A stretch of DNA of 64,000 bases from Novosphingobium resinovorum. GTDB taxonomy: Bacteria; Pseudomonadota; Alphaproteobacteria; Sphingomonadales; Sphingomonadaceae. The position numbers and the translations under genes are program-made. Location of the stretch: contig NZ_CP017077.1 of assembly GCF_001742225.1 (NCBI RefSeq), positions 186,001 to 250,000 on the forward strand, in the 5' to 3' direction. Positions 8,611-18,700 of this stretch are shown in pieces. The notes beneath the pieces were generated by a model that saw only the letters and a program-made list of their open reading frames with translations, was not told where the DNA came from and made no database searches. Each line of letters begins with the position of its first letter. Position 1 is the first letter of the stretch.

Positions 8611-8922
8611 TCAACCGATCCGCCGCAATCGCTCAAGTGACGGCGGCGCAGCGAGCAGGTGCTCGAAGCGAGCGGCAAGCCCGGTAAAGGCTGGTGCAGC
8701 GGCATGGGTATCCAGCGCAGCCTGATCCGCCCATGCCTCGATCATGACGATCACGCCCGGCTCATCGCGGCTCTCATGGGCGAGATAGGCGATGCAGCCG
8801 GGCTCTGAGCGGACCTGTGGCAATATCGCCTTGATCGCGCGCGCCAGTTCGTCCGCCTTGCCCACCTGCGGCACCAGGCGCGCGACTAGATGCACGGTGG
8901 CATCGGCCGCCGCATCATTCAT
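8611..8922 (-). CDS. Antibiotic-biosynthesis-monooxygenase (YgiN-like) family protein
   Basis: 103 residues, the typical length of the small ABM ferredoxin-like fold. VHLVARLVPQVGKADELARA and IKAILPQVRSEPGCIAYLAH match the family pattern, including the conserved strand after the EPGC segment. Members act on quinones or on heme and polyketide substrates; YgiN pairs with quinone reductases. Here it overlaps the upstream quinone-oxidoreductase gene by 8 bases, supporting a quinone-related role. Confidence 0.85.
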   Translation of the reverse strand: MNDAAADATVHLVARLVPQVGKADELARAIKAILPQVRSEPGCIAYLAHESRDEPGVIVMIEAWADQAALDTHAAAPAFTGLAARFEHLLAAPPSLERLRRIG

Positions 8923-9940
8923 GCTGCCAGCCTTCCAGGACGATCTTGCCGCGCGTGGTCGCGCTTTCGATCTGGCGGTGGGCGGCGATCAGATTGGCCG
9001 CATTGATCGGCGACAATGTCTGGGTCAGCGTGGTCCTGATCGCGCCCTGATCCACCAGCTTGGCGACCTCGTCGAGCAGCCGCCCCTGTTCTGCGACATC
9101 GGGCGTATCGAACAGCGAGCGGGTGAACATCAGTTCCCAATGGACCGAAACGGCTTTCCGCTTGAAAGCGATAATGTCGAGGCTGGCGGGATCGTCGATG
9201 AGCGCGAAGCGCCCCTGCGGCGCGATCAGTTCGGCAATGTCGGCCAGATGGTGGTCGGTATGCGTGGTCGAGAAGACGAAGGCTGGTGCATCAAGCCCAA
9301 GAGCCGCGATCTGCGGTGCCATGGGCTGGCTATGGTCGATGACATGATGCGCGCCCAGGCCGCGTACCCAGTCCTGCGTTTCGGGGCGCGAGGCAGTGGC
9401 GATGACCGTGAGGTCGGTTCCCGCCCGTGCGATCTGGATCGCAACCGAGCCGACGCCGCCCGCGCCACCGATGATCAGCAGGTTGGCCGGCTCTTGTCCC
9501 ACCTTGTCCTGCACCCGCAGGCGATCGAACAATGCCTCCCAGGCGGTGATCGCGGTCAGCGGCAAGGCGGCGGCTTCGGCCACTGAAAGCGCGGAGGGCG
9601 CGCGTCCAACAATGCGCTCGTCGACGAGTTGATACTGGGCATTGCTGCCATCGCGGGCGATGTTTCCGGCGTAGAAAACCGGGTCGCCGACCTTGAAACG
9701 GGTGACATCCGGACCAACGGCCTCGACGATGCCCGCCGCGTCCCAGCCCAATATGCGCTCTGCTCTGCCCTCAAAGGGCGGGGCACCGGCGCGGACCTTG
9801 GTATCGACGGGATTTACCGATACCGCCTGCACCGCAACCAGCAGATCGCGGCCTGCGGCAACGGGACGTGGCAATTCGACATCCACGAGCGCGTCTGGTC
9901 GGTCGAGGACGCCCGCCTGATGATAAGCAATGGCACGCAT
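8915..9940 (-). CDS. Zinc-type alcohol dehydrogenase-like / quinone oxidoreductase
   Basis: 341 residues from ATG 9940, with GGAAG 7 bases upstream; the longer reading upstream is dropped. It starts MRAIAYHQAGVLDRPDALVD, has the MDR catalytic-domain signature SVNPVDTKVRAG near 43, and the Rossmann motif IIGGAGGVGSVAIQIA near 155. The structural zinc Cys cluster is absent, as in quinone oxidoreductases. It likely reduces quinones or enones with NADPH. It is co-transcribed with the ABM gene and divergent from an HxlR regulator. Confidence 0.85.
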   Translation of the reverse strand: MRAIAYHQAGVLDRPDALVDVELPRPVAAGRDLLVAVQAVSVNPVDTKVRAGAPPFEGRAERILGWDAAGIVEAVGPDVTRFKVGDPVFYAGNIARDGSNAQYQLVDERIVGRAPSALSVAEAAALPLTAITAWEALFDRLRVQDKVGQEPANLLIIGGAGGVGSVAIQIARAGTDLTVIATASRPETQDWVRGLGAHHVIDHSQPMAPQIAALGLDAPAFVFSTTHTDHHLADIAELIAPQGRFALIDDPASLDIIAFKRKAVSVHWELMFTRSLFDTPDVAEQGRLLDEVAKLVDQGAIRTTLTQTLSPINAANLIAAHRQIESATTRGKIVLEGWQHE

Positions 9941-10041
9941 GAGAGTACTTCCTTTTGCAGTTGCCTTGCCTATGTGGTCACAGTGCATTCCCATGCGATA
10001 CGCACAAATATCGCCTATAGTGTCGAAAAGGATACCGTCTC

Positions 10042-10389
10042 TTGGCCAAGCTGCGCCATTCCCGCCTGGACTGCGCGCCCGGCTGCGCGGTGGAGGCCGC
10101 CATCAGCCTGATCGACGGCAAGTGGAAGGCGGTGACCCTTTATCATCTGCAGGACGGGCCCGTCCGTTTCAACGAGTTGCGGCGTCGTAGCGGAAGCGTG
10201 ACGCAGCGCATGCTCACGAACCAACTGCGCGAACTGGAAACCGATGGACTGATCGAGCGCGAGGTATTCGCGCAAGTGCCGCCCCGGGTGGAATATCGCC
10301 TTTCGGAGCGTGGAGGCACCCTTCTACCGATAATCGAGGCGCTCAAGACATGGGGCGATGCGAACATGGATTTGTTCGCTCGGCGATAG
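10042..10389 (+). CDS. HxlR-family winged-helix regulator
   Basis: 115 residues, starting at TTG 10042 with AAGGA 9 bases upstream. The HxlR signature is clear: AISLIDGKWKAVTLYHL, PVRFNELRRRSGSVTQRMLT and the wing VEYRLSERGGTLLPI. Two Cys residues near the N-terminus (LDCAPGC) match the placement of redox-sensing cysteines in QorR/YodB-like members, which sense quinones or diamide. It is divergent from the quinone reductase/ABM pair across a 101-base gap and probably represses it. Confidence 0.9.
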   Translation: MAKLRHSRLDCAPGCAVEAAISLIDGKWKAVTLYHLQDGPVRFNELRRRSGSVTQRMLTNQLRELETDGLIEREVFAQVPPRVEYRLSERGGTLLPIIEALKTWGDANMDLFARR

Positions 10390-10793
10390 ATGATGGGCCC
10401 TTGCGGGAACTTGTAAGCGGACAGTCGTTAGCTGAAAGCGAAAAATCGGTGATTGAACGGCAGCAAAAGGTAGACGGCGGGTCGGCAGCCACGTGCCCTG
10501 TTCGGCAGCATCAGCCACTTCGATGCAATCCCCAGAAGCTGCCGTCTCCGCCTAACCCGTCAGCCGGTATGAGCCGCCGTCTCTGCGGCGTAGCCCTTGA
10601 GCTTGCCTAACGGCTGCTCCTCCTCAGCAGTAGTGTCGGGCGATGTCTGCCGCTCCTGTTCGCAATTCAGCTCGGCACCCAGCAAATTTGCCACAAACGC
10701 GCTCTTCAACAGTGGGCGGCTGGAGCCGGGAATGTCGGTTCCGACAAAGCCGGGCGTGGGGACGTCAGGTGCCCGGCGGCCAAGTCGAGTGTA
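10390..10793. other. Intergenic, no gene recognised
   Basis: About 400 bases between the convergent HxlR gene and the histidine kinase. It contains a degenerate copy of the dispersed repeat (10416-10485). No ORF here resembles a known family, and no clear terminator with a U-tract was seen. Confidence 0.45.
10416..10485 (+). repeat. Dispersed intergenic repeat, degenerate copy
   Basis: Reads GCGGACAGTCGTTAGCTGAA, then a short interval, then TGATTGAACGGCAGCAAAAGG. It has the same order of blocks as the better copies at 5268 and 35033 but with several mismatches. Confidence 0.4.
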
Positions 10794-13307
10794 TCAAGCA
10801 GAAGGGACGCCAATGATCATGTCGTGGACCTTCAATGCCAATGCGTCCGCTGCAAACGGCTTTGTCATCATGTCCATGCCCCCACCTAGAAAGTCGGATC
10901 GTATCGCGGCATTCTGCGCGTATCCGGTGATAAAAAGCACTTTGAGCGCTGGTCGTACCTCGCGGGCGATCTCCGCCAATTGGCGGCCGTTCATTCCCGG
11001 CAGACCGACATCGGTGACCAGAAGATCGATGCGTTCGTCCGATTGCAGCAGTGGAAGGGCCGATGTTGCGTCGGTGGCCTCGATGGCGTTGTAGCATAGT
11101 TCACGAAGGACTTCAGTAACGACGAGGCGCACCGAAGGATCATCCTCTACGACCATTACGGCCTCACCGCTCCCGAGCGGGAACTGGGCCTCGCGCCGCT
11201 TCACGACTTCCTTTTCGCCATGGCTGCGAGGTACGAACAGCTTGACCGTGGTCCCAAAGCCAAGCTCGCTGTAAATACGAACATGTCCACCTGACTGCTG
11301 GGCAAAGCCGTAGATCATCGAGAGGCCAAGTCCGGTGCCCTGACCGACAGGTTTGGTTGTGAAGAACGGCTCGAACACCTTTTCGATCGTCGATGGGGCC
11401 ATACCGATCCCGGTGTCGCTGACGCTCAGGATTACGTACTGGCCTGGCTCAAGGCCCGGATGATCTCGGGTGTAATGTTCATCAAGATAGGTATTGTCGG
11501 TCTCGATGATGAGGCGGCCACCGTCGGGCATCGCATCTCGGGCGTTGATGCACAAATTGAGCAACGCACTTTCAAGCTGGTTGGTGTCGGTGGAAGCTGC
11601 CCACAGATCGGCCTGGAAATGCGTCTCCAACACCGTCTGCTCGCCGAGTGTCCGCTCGAGCAACTCGCTCATGCCGGAGACCAGACCATTGATGTCTGTA
11701 GGTTTCAGATCGAGTGATTGCCGTCTGCCGAACGCCAGCAGTCGCGACGTGAGCGCAGCCGCGCGCTGAGCGGAAGCATTACCGGCATTGATGTATCGAT
11801 CGACCCGGTCAAACCTGCCGGCAGCGATATTGCGCTGGATCAGATCGAGACTGCCGACGATCCCGGTGAGCATGTTGTTGAAGTCGTGCGCGATGCCGCC
11901 GGTCAACTGTCCTATTGCTTCCAACTTCTGGCTGTGCCGCAGAGCCTCCTGCGCAGCCTCCAGCTCAATCTTGCGCGCATTGGTTTCGGTGAGATCGCGG
12001 CCAACCGCTACGAAGTTGATGCCATCGGGTTCCGGTGCGGCGGTCCATTCGATGCTTTTCCAACTGCCGCCCTGCGCGGCGATGCGGTTTTCGAAGCGTG
12101 CAGGCTCACGTGATTGCGCCATCCGCGCGATGACCTCCAGTGAATGTGCCACATCGTCCGGATGGATGATGGCGGTATACTCGCGGGTAAGCAGATCGTT
12201 CTCACTCCAGCCCAGCACCCGCGTCCAGGCGGGATTCACCGCCGACATCATTCCTGCGAAGTCCGCGCGCGCAAGCATATCCTGCGACAAATCCCATAGC
12301 CGATCGCGCTCCGCACGGGCACGTTCGATGGCCGATTTGACGCGCTCGCCGACTTCCTGGACGAGCATCTCCTCCGCCTGGCTCCAGACGCGCGGCGTCG
12401 CGTTCTGCACCGCGAGGAGACCCACCCACTGCTCCTCCTCGAACAACACAACGTCGATGAAAGCGCCGACCTCCCTGGCAGTCAGGCCTTCGCGAGCGGG
12501 GGCACTCAGCCGATCGTCGCCGGGGACATCATAGACGACCACCGGAGCCCCGTTGCGATAGGCAGCCAGCAGATCAGGCCCAAACGAGGCAAGCGAATGG
12601 ACGCCCGCGATCGAGCCGACACTGCGTGAATAATCGCGCTCAACGGTCATCATGCCGCTGCTCGTGATCTCGGCATAGAAGACCCGGCTGGCATCGAGCA
12701 GTTCACCGACGCGAATTGCGGCAAGATTGGTGATCTCGGCGGGCGTTTTGAGCGACCGCAGATCGTCGGAGAGGGAAAGGAGGAACGCGCTGCGCCGCTG
12801 CGCCGCAACCCGTTCGGTCGTCTCGGAGAGGATGCAGATGACGCCCGCAGGATTTCCCTCTGCATCGGGAACTGGCGAGTAGTCGAGATCCATCCAGACC
12901 TGCTCGGGTGCTCCATTGCGCAGCAGCGTCATTTGCTGGTCGCGGTAGTGCGCGGTCTCGCCTGAAAGACCTTTCCTGATCACTGCATCGTTGAACGCGG
13001 CGACCTCGGGCCAGCTTTCACGAACTGCTGAGCCGAGAGAATCCGGGTGGCGACCACCTGCGAAGTTCGAATAGGCATCATTGTAGAGCATGACGCCGAT
13101 CTGTCCCCACATCATCACCATGGGGACGCGCGAGCGCAGTAAGAGCGAAAGAGCGCTGGTGAGGCACTGAGGCCATTGCGCTATGGGCCCCAGAGAGCTT
13201 GTAGACCAATCTCGGTCTGCAATCAGTTCTGCGCAGACGCCGCCGCCCTGCAGGAACGGGAATGCTGTCTTTGTAGGGGTAAGGTCGAAAATCGGCGCAG
13301 TGAACAT
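10794..13307 (-). CDS. Hybrid histidine kinase (PAS-GAF-PAS-HisKA-HATPase-REC)
   Basis: 837 residues from ATG 13307; an upstream in-frame start (13478) is less likely because its extra 57 residues look non-conserved. Residues about 15-150 carry a PAS-like module with the pattern DWSTSSLGPIAQWPQ and SRVPMVMMWG...YNDAYSNFAGGRHP that recurs in two other kinases here. A second PAS and a GAF domain follow, then another PAS, then HisKA with the phosphoacceptor His in GGIAHDFNNMLTGIVGSL (about 465), HATPase (NLCINARDAMPDGG; GTGLGLSMIYGF) and a C-terminal receiver (VMVVEDDPSVR, phospho-Asp in LLVTDVGLPGMNG near 764). No membrane segments, so a cytoplasmic sensor. The receiver may act as an internal phosphosink. 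Confidence 0.9.
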   Translation of the reverse strand: MFTAPIFDLTPTKTAFPFLQGGGVCAELIADRDWSTSSLGPIAQWPQCLTSALSLLLRSRVPMVMMWGQIGVMLYNDAYSNFAGGRHPDSLGSAVRESWPEVAAFNDAVIRKGLSGETAHYRDQQMTLLRNGAPEQVWMDLDYSPVPDAEGNPAGVICILSETTERVAAQRRSAFLLSLSDDLRSLKTPAEITNLAAIRVGELLDASRVFYAEITSSGMMTVERDYSRSVGSIAGVHSLASFGPDLLAAYRNGAPVVVYDVPGDDRLSAPAREGLTAREVGAFIDVVLFEEEQWVGLLAVQNATPRVWSQAEEMLVQEVGERVKSAIERARAERDRLWDLSQDMLARADFAGMMSAVNPAWTRVLGWSENDLLTREYTAIIHPDDVAHSLEVIARMAQSREPARFENRIAAQGGSWKSIEWTAAPEPDGINFVAVGRDLTETNARKIELEAAQEALRHSQKLEAIGQLTGGIAHDFNNMLTGIVGSLDLIQRNIAAGRFDRVDRYINAGNASAQRAAALTSRLLAFGRRQSLDLKPTDINGLVSGMSELLERTLGEQTVLETHFQADLWAASTDTNQLESALLNLCINARDAMPDGGRLIIETDNTYLDEHYTRDHPGLEPGQYVILSVSDTGIGMAPSTIEKVFEPFFTTKPVGQGTGLGLSMIYGFAQQSGGHVRIYSELGFGTTVKLFVPRSHGEKEVVKRREAQFPLGSGEAVMVVEDDPSVRLVVTEVLRELCYNAIEATDATSALPLLQSDERIDLLVTDVGLPGMNGRQLAEIAREVRPALKVLFITGYAQNAAIRSDFLGGGMDMMTKPFAADALALKVHDMIIGVPSA

Positions 13308-13669
13308 GGAACGGGGCCCTGAAGCCGCTTTCGGATTGCCGGTGTGGCAAGGTGGCGCGCGCTTGTTTATGGGCAAGGCATAGCCGAATTCGCGCCTATC
13401 TGGAAATCTCGTTCTACCCGCTTCCCTACATACATCGCTGCATGAATTCGTCCCGATCTTCCTAATGGCCACCAGCATAGTGTGGGGATGCGATTGGACA
13501 GGCGAATACCGACGCTATCTCATTTGCATCCGCAACCTATCGTTTGATAGTCGGCCATCTTGCCCATCCAGTTTGGAAAAGCTGCCCGTCCGCACCCGGG
13601 CATCGGAATCTGGTGGCTAAATGGCGGCAAAGGGTCGTCCATGATCTCGCGGTTCACCCGAACTTGAAC
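13308..13669. other. Intergenic, no gene recognised
   Basis: About 360 bases upstream of the hybrid kinase and downstream of the LysR gene. It holds the kinase promoter region and a copy of the dispersed repeat at 13573-13641; nothing else is recognised. Confidence 0.45.
13573..13641 (+). repeat. Dispersed intergenic repeat, copy
   Basis: Reads GGAAAAGCTGCCCGTCCGCA, CCCGGGCATCGGAATC, then GGTGGCTAAATGGCGGCAAA followed by GGGTCG. The central CGCACCCGGGC is shared with the copy at 35033. Confidence 0.55.
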
Positions 13670-14578
13670 TCAGAGCGCCGTCGCTACGACCTCGCGGGGA
13701 AAACCTGCCGCGAGATGATCGATCAACGCTCGCACGGATGGCGGTAGACCCCGGCGGGTCGTGAAGACAAGGTGCACAATGCCTTGGAGCCCGCGCCAGT
13801 CGGGCAGAACGTGGGCCAGCTTGCCGGCGAGCAGCGCTTCGCGACAAACGTGGTCGGGCAGTATCGCGATGCCGAGGCCGTCGATGGCGGCGTTGCGTAC
13901 CGCGGCCATGTCAGTGCAGCCCATGCGCGGCGCTGTGCGGATCATATGTTTGCGGCCATCCTCGGTCTCCAGGTGCCATTCGAGATCGTCCGCGGCGTCA
14001 TCGGTGGCGAGCGTCGGCAGGTTTGCGAGCTGCTCCACCTGTTTGATCTGGCATGCCAGTTCGGGGCACGCGACGAGGATGCGCGTCGATCTGCCTAGCG
14101 AGCGCATGGTAAGCGCGGCATCGCTGGTCAGCGTGGCGCGCACGCGCAAGGCAAGATCGATCCGCTCCTCGATCAGGTCCACCGCGCGGTCTGTCGCGAC
14201 GAGCTGCAGGCGCACCTTTGGATAGCGGGCAAGGAACGCGGATATCAGCCCCGAGATGGGCTCGACCATGCCGGTGGGACAGCTGAAGCGGATGCGGCCA
14301 TGGGGTTCGGTCTGTGCCTCGAGTACCAGCGCCTCGGCCTGCTCGGCTTCGGCGAGGATGGCTCGGCACCGCTCGTAGAAGGCAAGGCCGGTGTCGGTCA
14401 CGCGGAAGCGCCGACTGGATCGTTCGATAAGGCGTAGGCCGAGGCGCTCCTCCAGCCCGGCGATGCGGCGGCTCAACTTGGACTTAGGCTCCCGGAGCGC
14501 GCGCCCCGCCGCGGCAAAGCCGCCGTGCGCCACCACTTCGGCAAAATAGCCATAGTCGTTCAGGTCGATCCGCATCAT
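13670..14578 (-). CDS. LysR-family transcriptional regulator
   Basis: 302 residues, the standard LTTR length. The N-terminal helix-turn-helix is clear (YGYFAEVVAHGGFAAAGRAL, KLSRRIAGLEERLGLRLIER) followed by the substrate-binding domain beginning HGRIRFSCPTGM. It is of the CrgA/DhcR-like subgroup that usually represses or activates a divergent oxidoreductase gene. It is divergent from the SDR gene at 14690 with a palindrome (14579-14596) directly in front of its start. The ligand is unknown. Confidence 0.92.
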   Translation of the reverse strand: MMRIDLNDYGYFAEVVAHGGFAAAGRALREPKSKLSRRIAGLEERLGLRLIERSSRRFRVTDTGLAFYERCRAILAEAEQAEALVLEAQTEPHGRIRFSCPTGMVEPISGLISAFLARYPKVRLQLVATDRAVDLIEERIDLALRVRATLTSDAALTMRSLGRSTRILVACPELACQIKQVEQLANLPTLATDDAADDLEWHLETEDGRKHMIRTAPRMGCTDMAAVRNAAIDGLGIAILPDHVCREALLAGKLAHVLPDWRGLQGIVHLVFTTRRGLPPSVRALIDHLAAGFPREVVATAL

Positions 14579-14596
14579 CGTTCCTCCAGTGGAACG
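14579..14596. promoter_or_regulatory. Candidate LysR operator palindrome
   Basis: CGTTCC-N6-GGAACG lies immediately upstream of the LysR start codon in the 111-base gap to the divergent SDR gene. LysR proteins usually bind an imperfect dyad of T-N11-A type, so this perfect 6-base dyad is a candidate only. Confidence 0.35.
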
Positions 14597-14689
14597 CTAA
14601 GTGCCACATCTGCTGTCTACACGCATCATCGTTCTGAGGGCATCTCTTCTGGGCAACGGCGGTTCGCCGGAACACGAAGGGGAAAGACG

Positions 14690-15442
14690 ATGACGAAGAA
14701 ATTCAATGGCAAGGTGGTGGTGGTGACCGGTGGCACCAGCGGGATCGGTCTGGCTACGGCCAAAGCTTTCGCCGATGAGGGCGCATCGGTGTTCATCACC
14801 GGGCGGCGGCAGGAAACGCTCGATACCGCGGTGAAGGCAATCGGCGGGCGCGTCATCGGCGTCCAGGGCGACATGGCCAAGCTCGCCGACATCGACCGGC
14901 TCTACGACGCGGTCCAGCAGCAGCATGCGCAGATCGACGTGGTCTTTGCCAATGCCGGCGGCGGCGAGATGATGCCGCTCGGCGCGATCACCGAGGAGCA
15001 CTACCAGAGCACTTTCGACACCAACGTGAAGGGCGTGCTGTTCACCGTCCAGAAGGCGCTGCCGCTGCTCAAGGACGGAGCCTCGGTGATCCTCACGAGT
15101 TCGACCACGAGCATCTCAGGCACGCCTGCCTTCAGTGTCTATTCGGCGACCAAGGCGGCAGTGCGCAACTTCGCGCGCAACTGGATCCTCGACCTCAAGG
15201 ATCGCCGCATCCGCGTCAACGCCATCAGCCCCGGCGTAACCGAGACCGCCGGGCTCGACCATCTCTTCGGCGGCAGCGAGCAGGCGGCGGGCACCAAGGA
15301 CTATCTCGCCAGCCTGATCCCCGCGGGCCGGATCGGTCAGCCCGAGGAAATCGCCAAGGCCGTACTGTTCCTCGCCTCCAACGAGGCAAGCTTCGTCAAC
15401 GGCGTCGAACTCTTCGTCGATGGCGGCCAAGTGCAGATCTGA
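14690..15442 (+). CDS. SDR-family oxidoreductase
   Basis: 250 residues from ATG 14690, which has GAAGGGGAAAG upstream. Classical SDR motifs: VVVVTGGTSGIGLATAKAFA, VVFANAGGGEMMPLG and the active-site YSATKAAVRNFARNW. The C-terminus ends NGVELFVDGGQVQI, the usual finishing motif of glucose/3-ketoacyl reductase-like SDRs. It probably responds to the divergent LysR regulator. Substrate unknown. Confidence 0.9.
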   Translation: MTKKFNGKVVVVTGGTSGIGLATAKAFADEGASVFITGRRQETLDTAVKAIGGRVIGVQGDMAKLADIDRLYDAVQQQHAQIDVVFANAGGGEMMPLGAITEEHYQSTFDTNVKGVLFTVQKALPLLKDGASVILTSSTTSISGTPAFSVYSATKAAVRNFARNWILDLKDRRIRVNAISPGVTETAGLDHLFGGSEQAAGTKDYLASLIPAGRIGQPEEIAKAVLFLASNEASFVNGVELFVDGGQVQI

Positions 15443-15536
15443 TCACCACGCTCGAAGGCCGGATGGCTTGTCGCCTCGGGTGGCGAACCATCCGGCCGTT
15501 TGGCCGCCGCGTAGAAAAAACCGGACCGGCCGAAAT

Positions 15537-15578
15537 CGGGAAGCAGAATTGGGCCGCTGAATGGCGACAAAGGGTCGG
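15537..15578 (+). repeat. Dispersed intergenic repeat, partial copy
   Basis: Reads CGGGAAGCAGAATTGGGCCG then CTGAATGGCGACAAAGGGTC. This is the 3' half of the dispersed repeat, in the 258-base gap before the double-kinase gene. Confidence 0.5.
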
Positions 15579-15700
15579 AACCATCAGATTTGGCAGGTCG
15601 CGGATACGGCCCACGTGTCTCTGCAAACGTTCGCAAATTCCTCAGTCTGGAAATATTCTGCGGTTTTGCGGCACTTTTTGAGGGAGGAAACGTTGATGGC

Positions 15701-18700
15701 ATGCCATCAATGCCGCACTTCGTCTCATCAGTCCTTCCTGAAAGCCTACAATTGCCTCTTATCGATACGCCGGGCCAGCCTGCGGCACAGCAACTTTTCT
15801 CCGGCTCCGGTGAAATCCGCTCAATAGGTCGGGATTTGGATTGGACGCAAACGCCGCTGGGATCTGTAGCGAGCTGGCCGCAGAGCCTGCGCTCGACGGT
15901 ACGCACTTTGCTGTCCTCACAATATCCGATGGTTCTGACGTGGGGCGGCGAATTTACCCAGATTTACAACGATGCCTATTCCAAGCTGATTGGAGACAGA
16001 CATCCTGCCGGACTTGGCACCGACATTCGGATAACGCTTGCAGAGGCATGGGGGACGCTTGGCCCGATGATCGAGCGTGTAATGGCGACGGGCGATGCAA
16101 ACTGGACACCGGCCTTACCCCTCGAGATGCATCGTTCGGGATATCGTGAAGAGGCTTACTTTTCGGTGAGCCACGCTCCGGCGGAGGATGACGCTGGTGT
16201 GATCACCGGAATGCTTGCGGTGTGCTCGGAGGTGACGGAGCAGATTGTGGGGGAGCGCCGCCTGAAGCTGCTTCGCGAGCTCGCTGCCAGGGCGGGCAGC
16301 GCGGTGCAGACGAGGCAAGCTGCGCTCGATATCATGGCCGCGCTTGCGGATGATCCGCTCGACATACCTTATGCTGCGCTGCTGCTGCGCACTGCAACTC
16401 GTCATGAGGTTGCCGCATCCTTCGGTCTTGCACCCGATATTCTCAGCCAAATGGGAGAGGGCGGCGATCCCTGGGGCTTGTCCGCTGCACTGAGTGGCTC
16501 CAGCTTCGTCATTGACGCGGCCAACACCCATGTATCTGCGCATGGCGGCGCCTACCTTGACCCTGTAGTCTCGGCTATTTGCCTGCCCGTTCTAGGTGAG
16601 CAGAATGCGGTCGATGGTCTTTTGGTGTGCGCAATTTCACCCAATCGGGCTCTTGATGAAGCGTACCGCTCCTTCTTCGAGCTTGTAGGTGGGCAGGTCT
16701 CCGTTGCGATACGCAATGCCGAGGCGCGTGAGCACGAGCAGCGCCGCGCGGCCGAAATGGCCGAACTCGATCGGGCCAAGACGGCGTTCTTCTCCAACGT
16801 TTCGCACGAATTTCGAACTCCGCTCACGCTGATACTCGGCCCCCTCGAGGAAGCGCTGAGCGATGAGCCCACCTCTATGCCGGCGCATCGCGATGCTCTC
16901 GAGCTTGCGCACCGCAACGCACTCCGCATGTTGCGTCTCGTGAACACCCTTCTAGATTTTTCCCGAGTGGAGGCGAGCCGGATGACAGCAGCGCCCGAGC
17001 CTGTCGATCTCACTGCGCTGACGGTTGACCTGGCGTCGAATTTTCGGGCGGCGATCGAAAAGGCCGGTCTGGATTTTCGTGTCGCGGCATCGCCGCTGTC
17101 ACGGCACGCCCGCGTCGATCGCGAAATGTATGAGAAGATCGTGCTCAACCTCGTTTCCAACGCCTTCAAGTTCACCAACGAAGGGTCGATTGAGGTCCGT
17201 CTCAGTGAGACAGACAATGCTGCCGTACTGACGGTCAGTGACACCGGAGCTGGCATTGCTACCCACGAACTTGATAACATATTCGTTCGGTTCCACCGCA
17301 TCGCCGGGCAAAAATCTCGCAGCCATGAAGGCTCGGGTATCGGCCTGGCGCTAGTCAAGCAGTTGGTAGAACTCCAGGGCGGCACTATCGTGGCCGAAAG
17401 CGCGGGTGAAGGGCGCGGGGCAGCATTCACGGTCAAGCTTCCTCTTGCGCAGCCCGGGACAGGCTCCGCTCCAGTCGGCTCAGTTGAACTCGAAACCACC
17501 TCTGCTCGCGCGAGTGCTTACGTCGAGGAGGCACGGCGATGGCTTCCTGAGCAGGCCCCGCTCTTGCCCGAGCCTGCTCCACACCGCCCACGGATTTTGC
17601 TGGCAGACGACAATGCCGACATGCGCGCCTACGTCCGCCGACTGTTGGCACCGGATTTCAACGTTACAGTTGCCTCTGACGGCGCTCAGGCTCTGGCTTT
17701 GGCCCGCGAGACGAGGCCGGATCTTGTGTTGTCGGATATCATGATGCCGCACCTGGATGGATTCGGGCTCCTTCGCGCGCTTCGAGACGACCCTGCAACG
17801 CAAACCATCCCCGTCATTTTCCTTTCTGCCAAGGCGGGTGAGGACGCACGAATTGAAAGCCTCGAGGCTGGCGCAGACGATCATCTTGTGAAGCCCTTCA
17901 GCGCGCTCGAGCTGCGCGCGCGTATTGGCGGTGCGCTCGACCTCGCCGAACTGCGCGGCGAAAAGGCGGCCCGCGAGCGGCTTTCCAGGGCGCGGGAGCA
18001 AACCGACCTTGCTCAGGCTGCGCAGTGGCGCAGCGAACAGCACCTTCAGGCGCTCACTGACGCCCTACCTGTGCTGATATCCCATGTCGATTGTGACTTG
18101 CGCTATCGATTTGTGAACCGCGCGTACGAAGGCTGGCTGGGCCGCCCGATCGACGAAATCCTTGGGGCCCGCGTTGAGGACATGATCGGCTCGGATGCGC
18201 TTGCCCACGTTCAAAAGCACATTGACGCCGCGCTGGCCGGTGCGGAAGTTCAATTCGAAACCTTCATGCCATATTCCGGCATCAGGCCGAGACATATTCG
18301 CGTGGATTATATCCCGCAACGCGGGCCTAATGGCTCGATTGAGGGCTTCTATGGGCTGGTTCAGGATATAAGCGAGCGCAAGCTCGCCGAGCGGCATCGC
18401 GAACTGCTGGTCGATGAGTTGAACCACCGCGTCAAGAATACGCTTGCCGTGGTACAGTCAATTGCCGCGCAATCCTTCAAGGGGGATCGCGAGCCTGCAG
18501 AGGCGCGCGCAGCATTCGAGGGCCGCCTGCTCGCGCTGTCCGACGCGCATAATCTACTTACCCAGGAGAGCTGGGATTACGCCATGCTGGCGGACGTTAT
18601 CGCGAATGCGATTCACCCATTTGGTGGGGGCCGTTTCGATGTCGCTGGACCGGCGATCGCCCTCGAACCAAAGGCCGCCGTCAGTATCGCGCTTGCCCTT

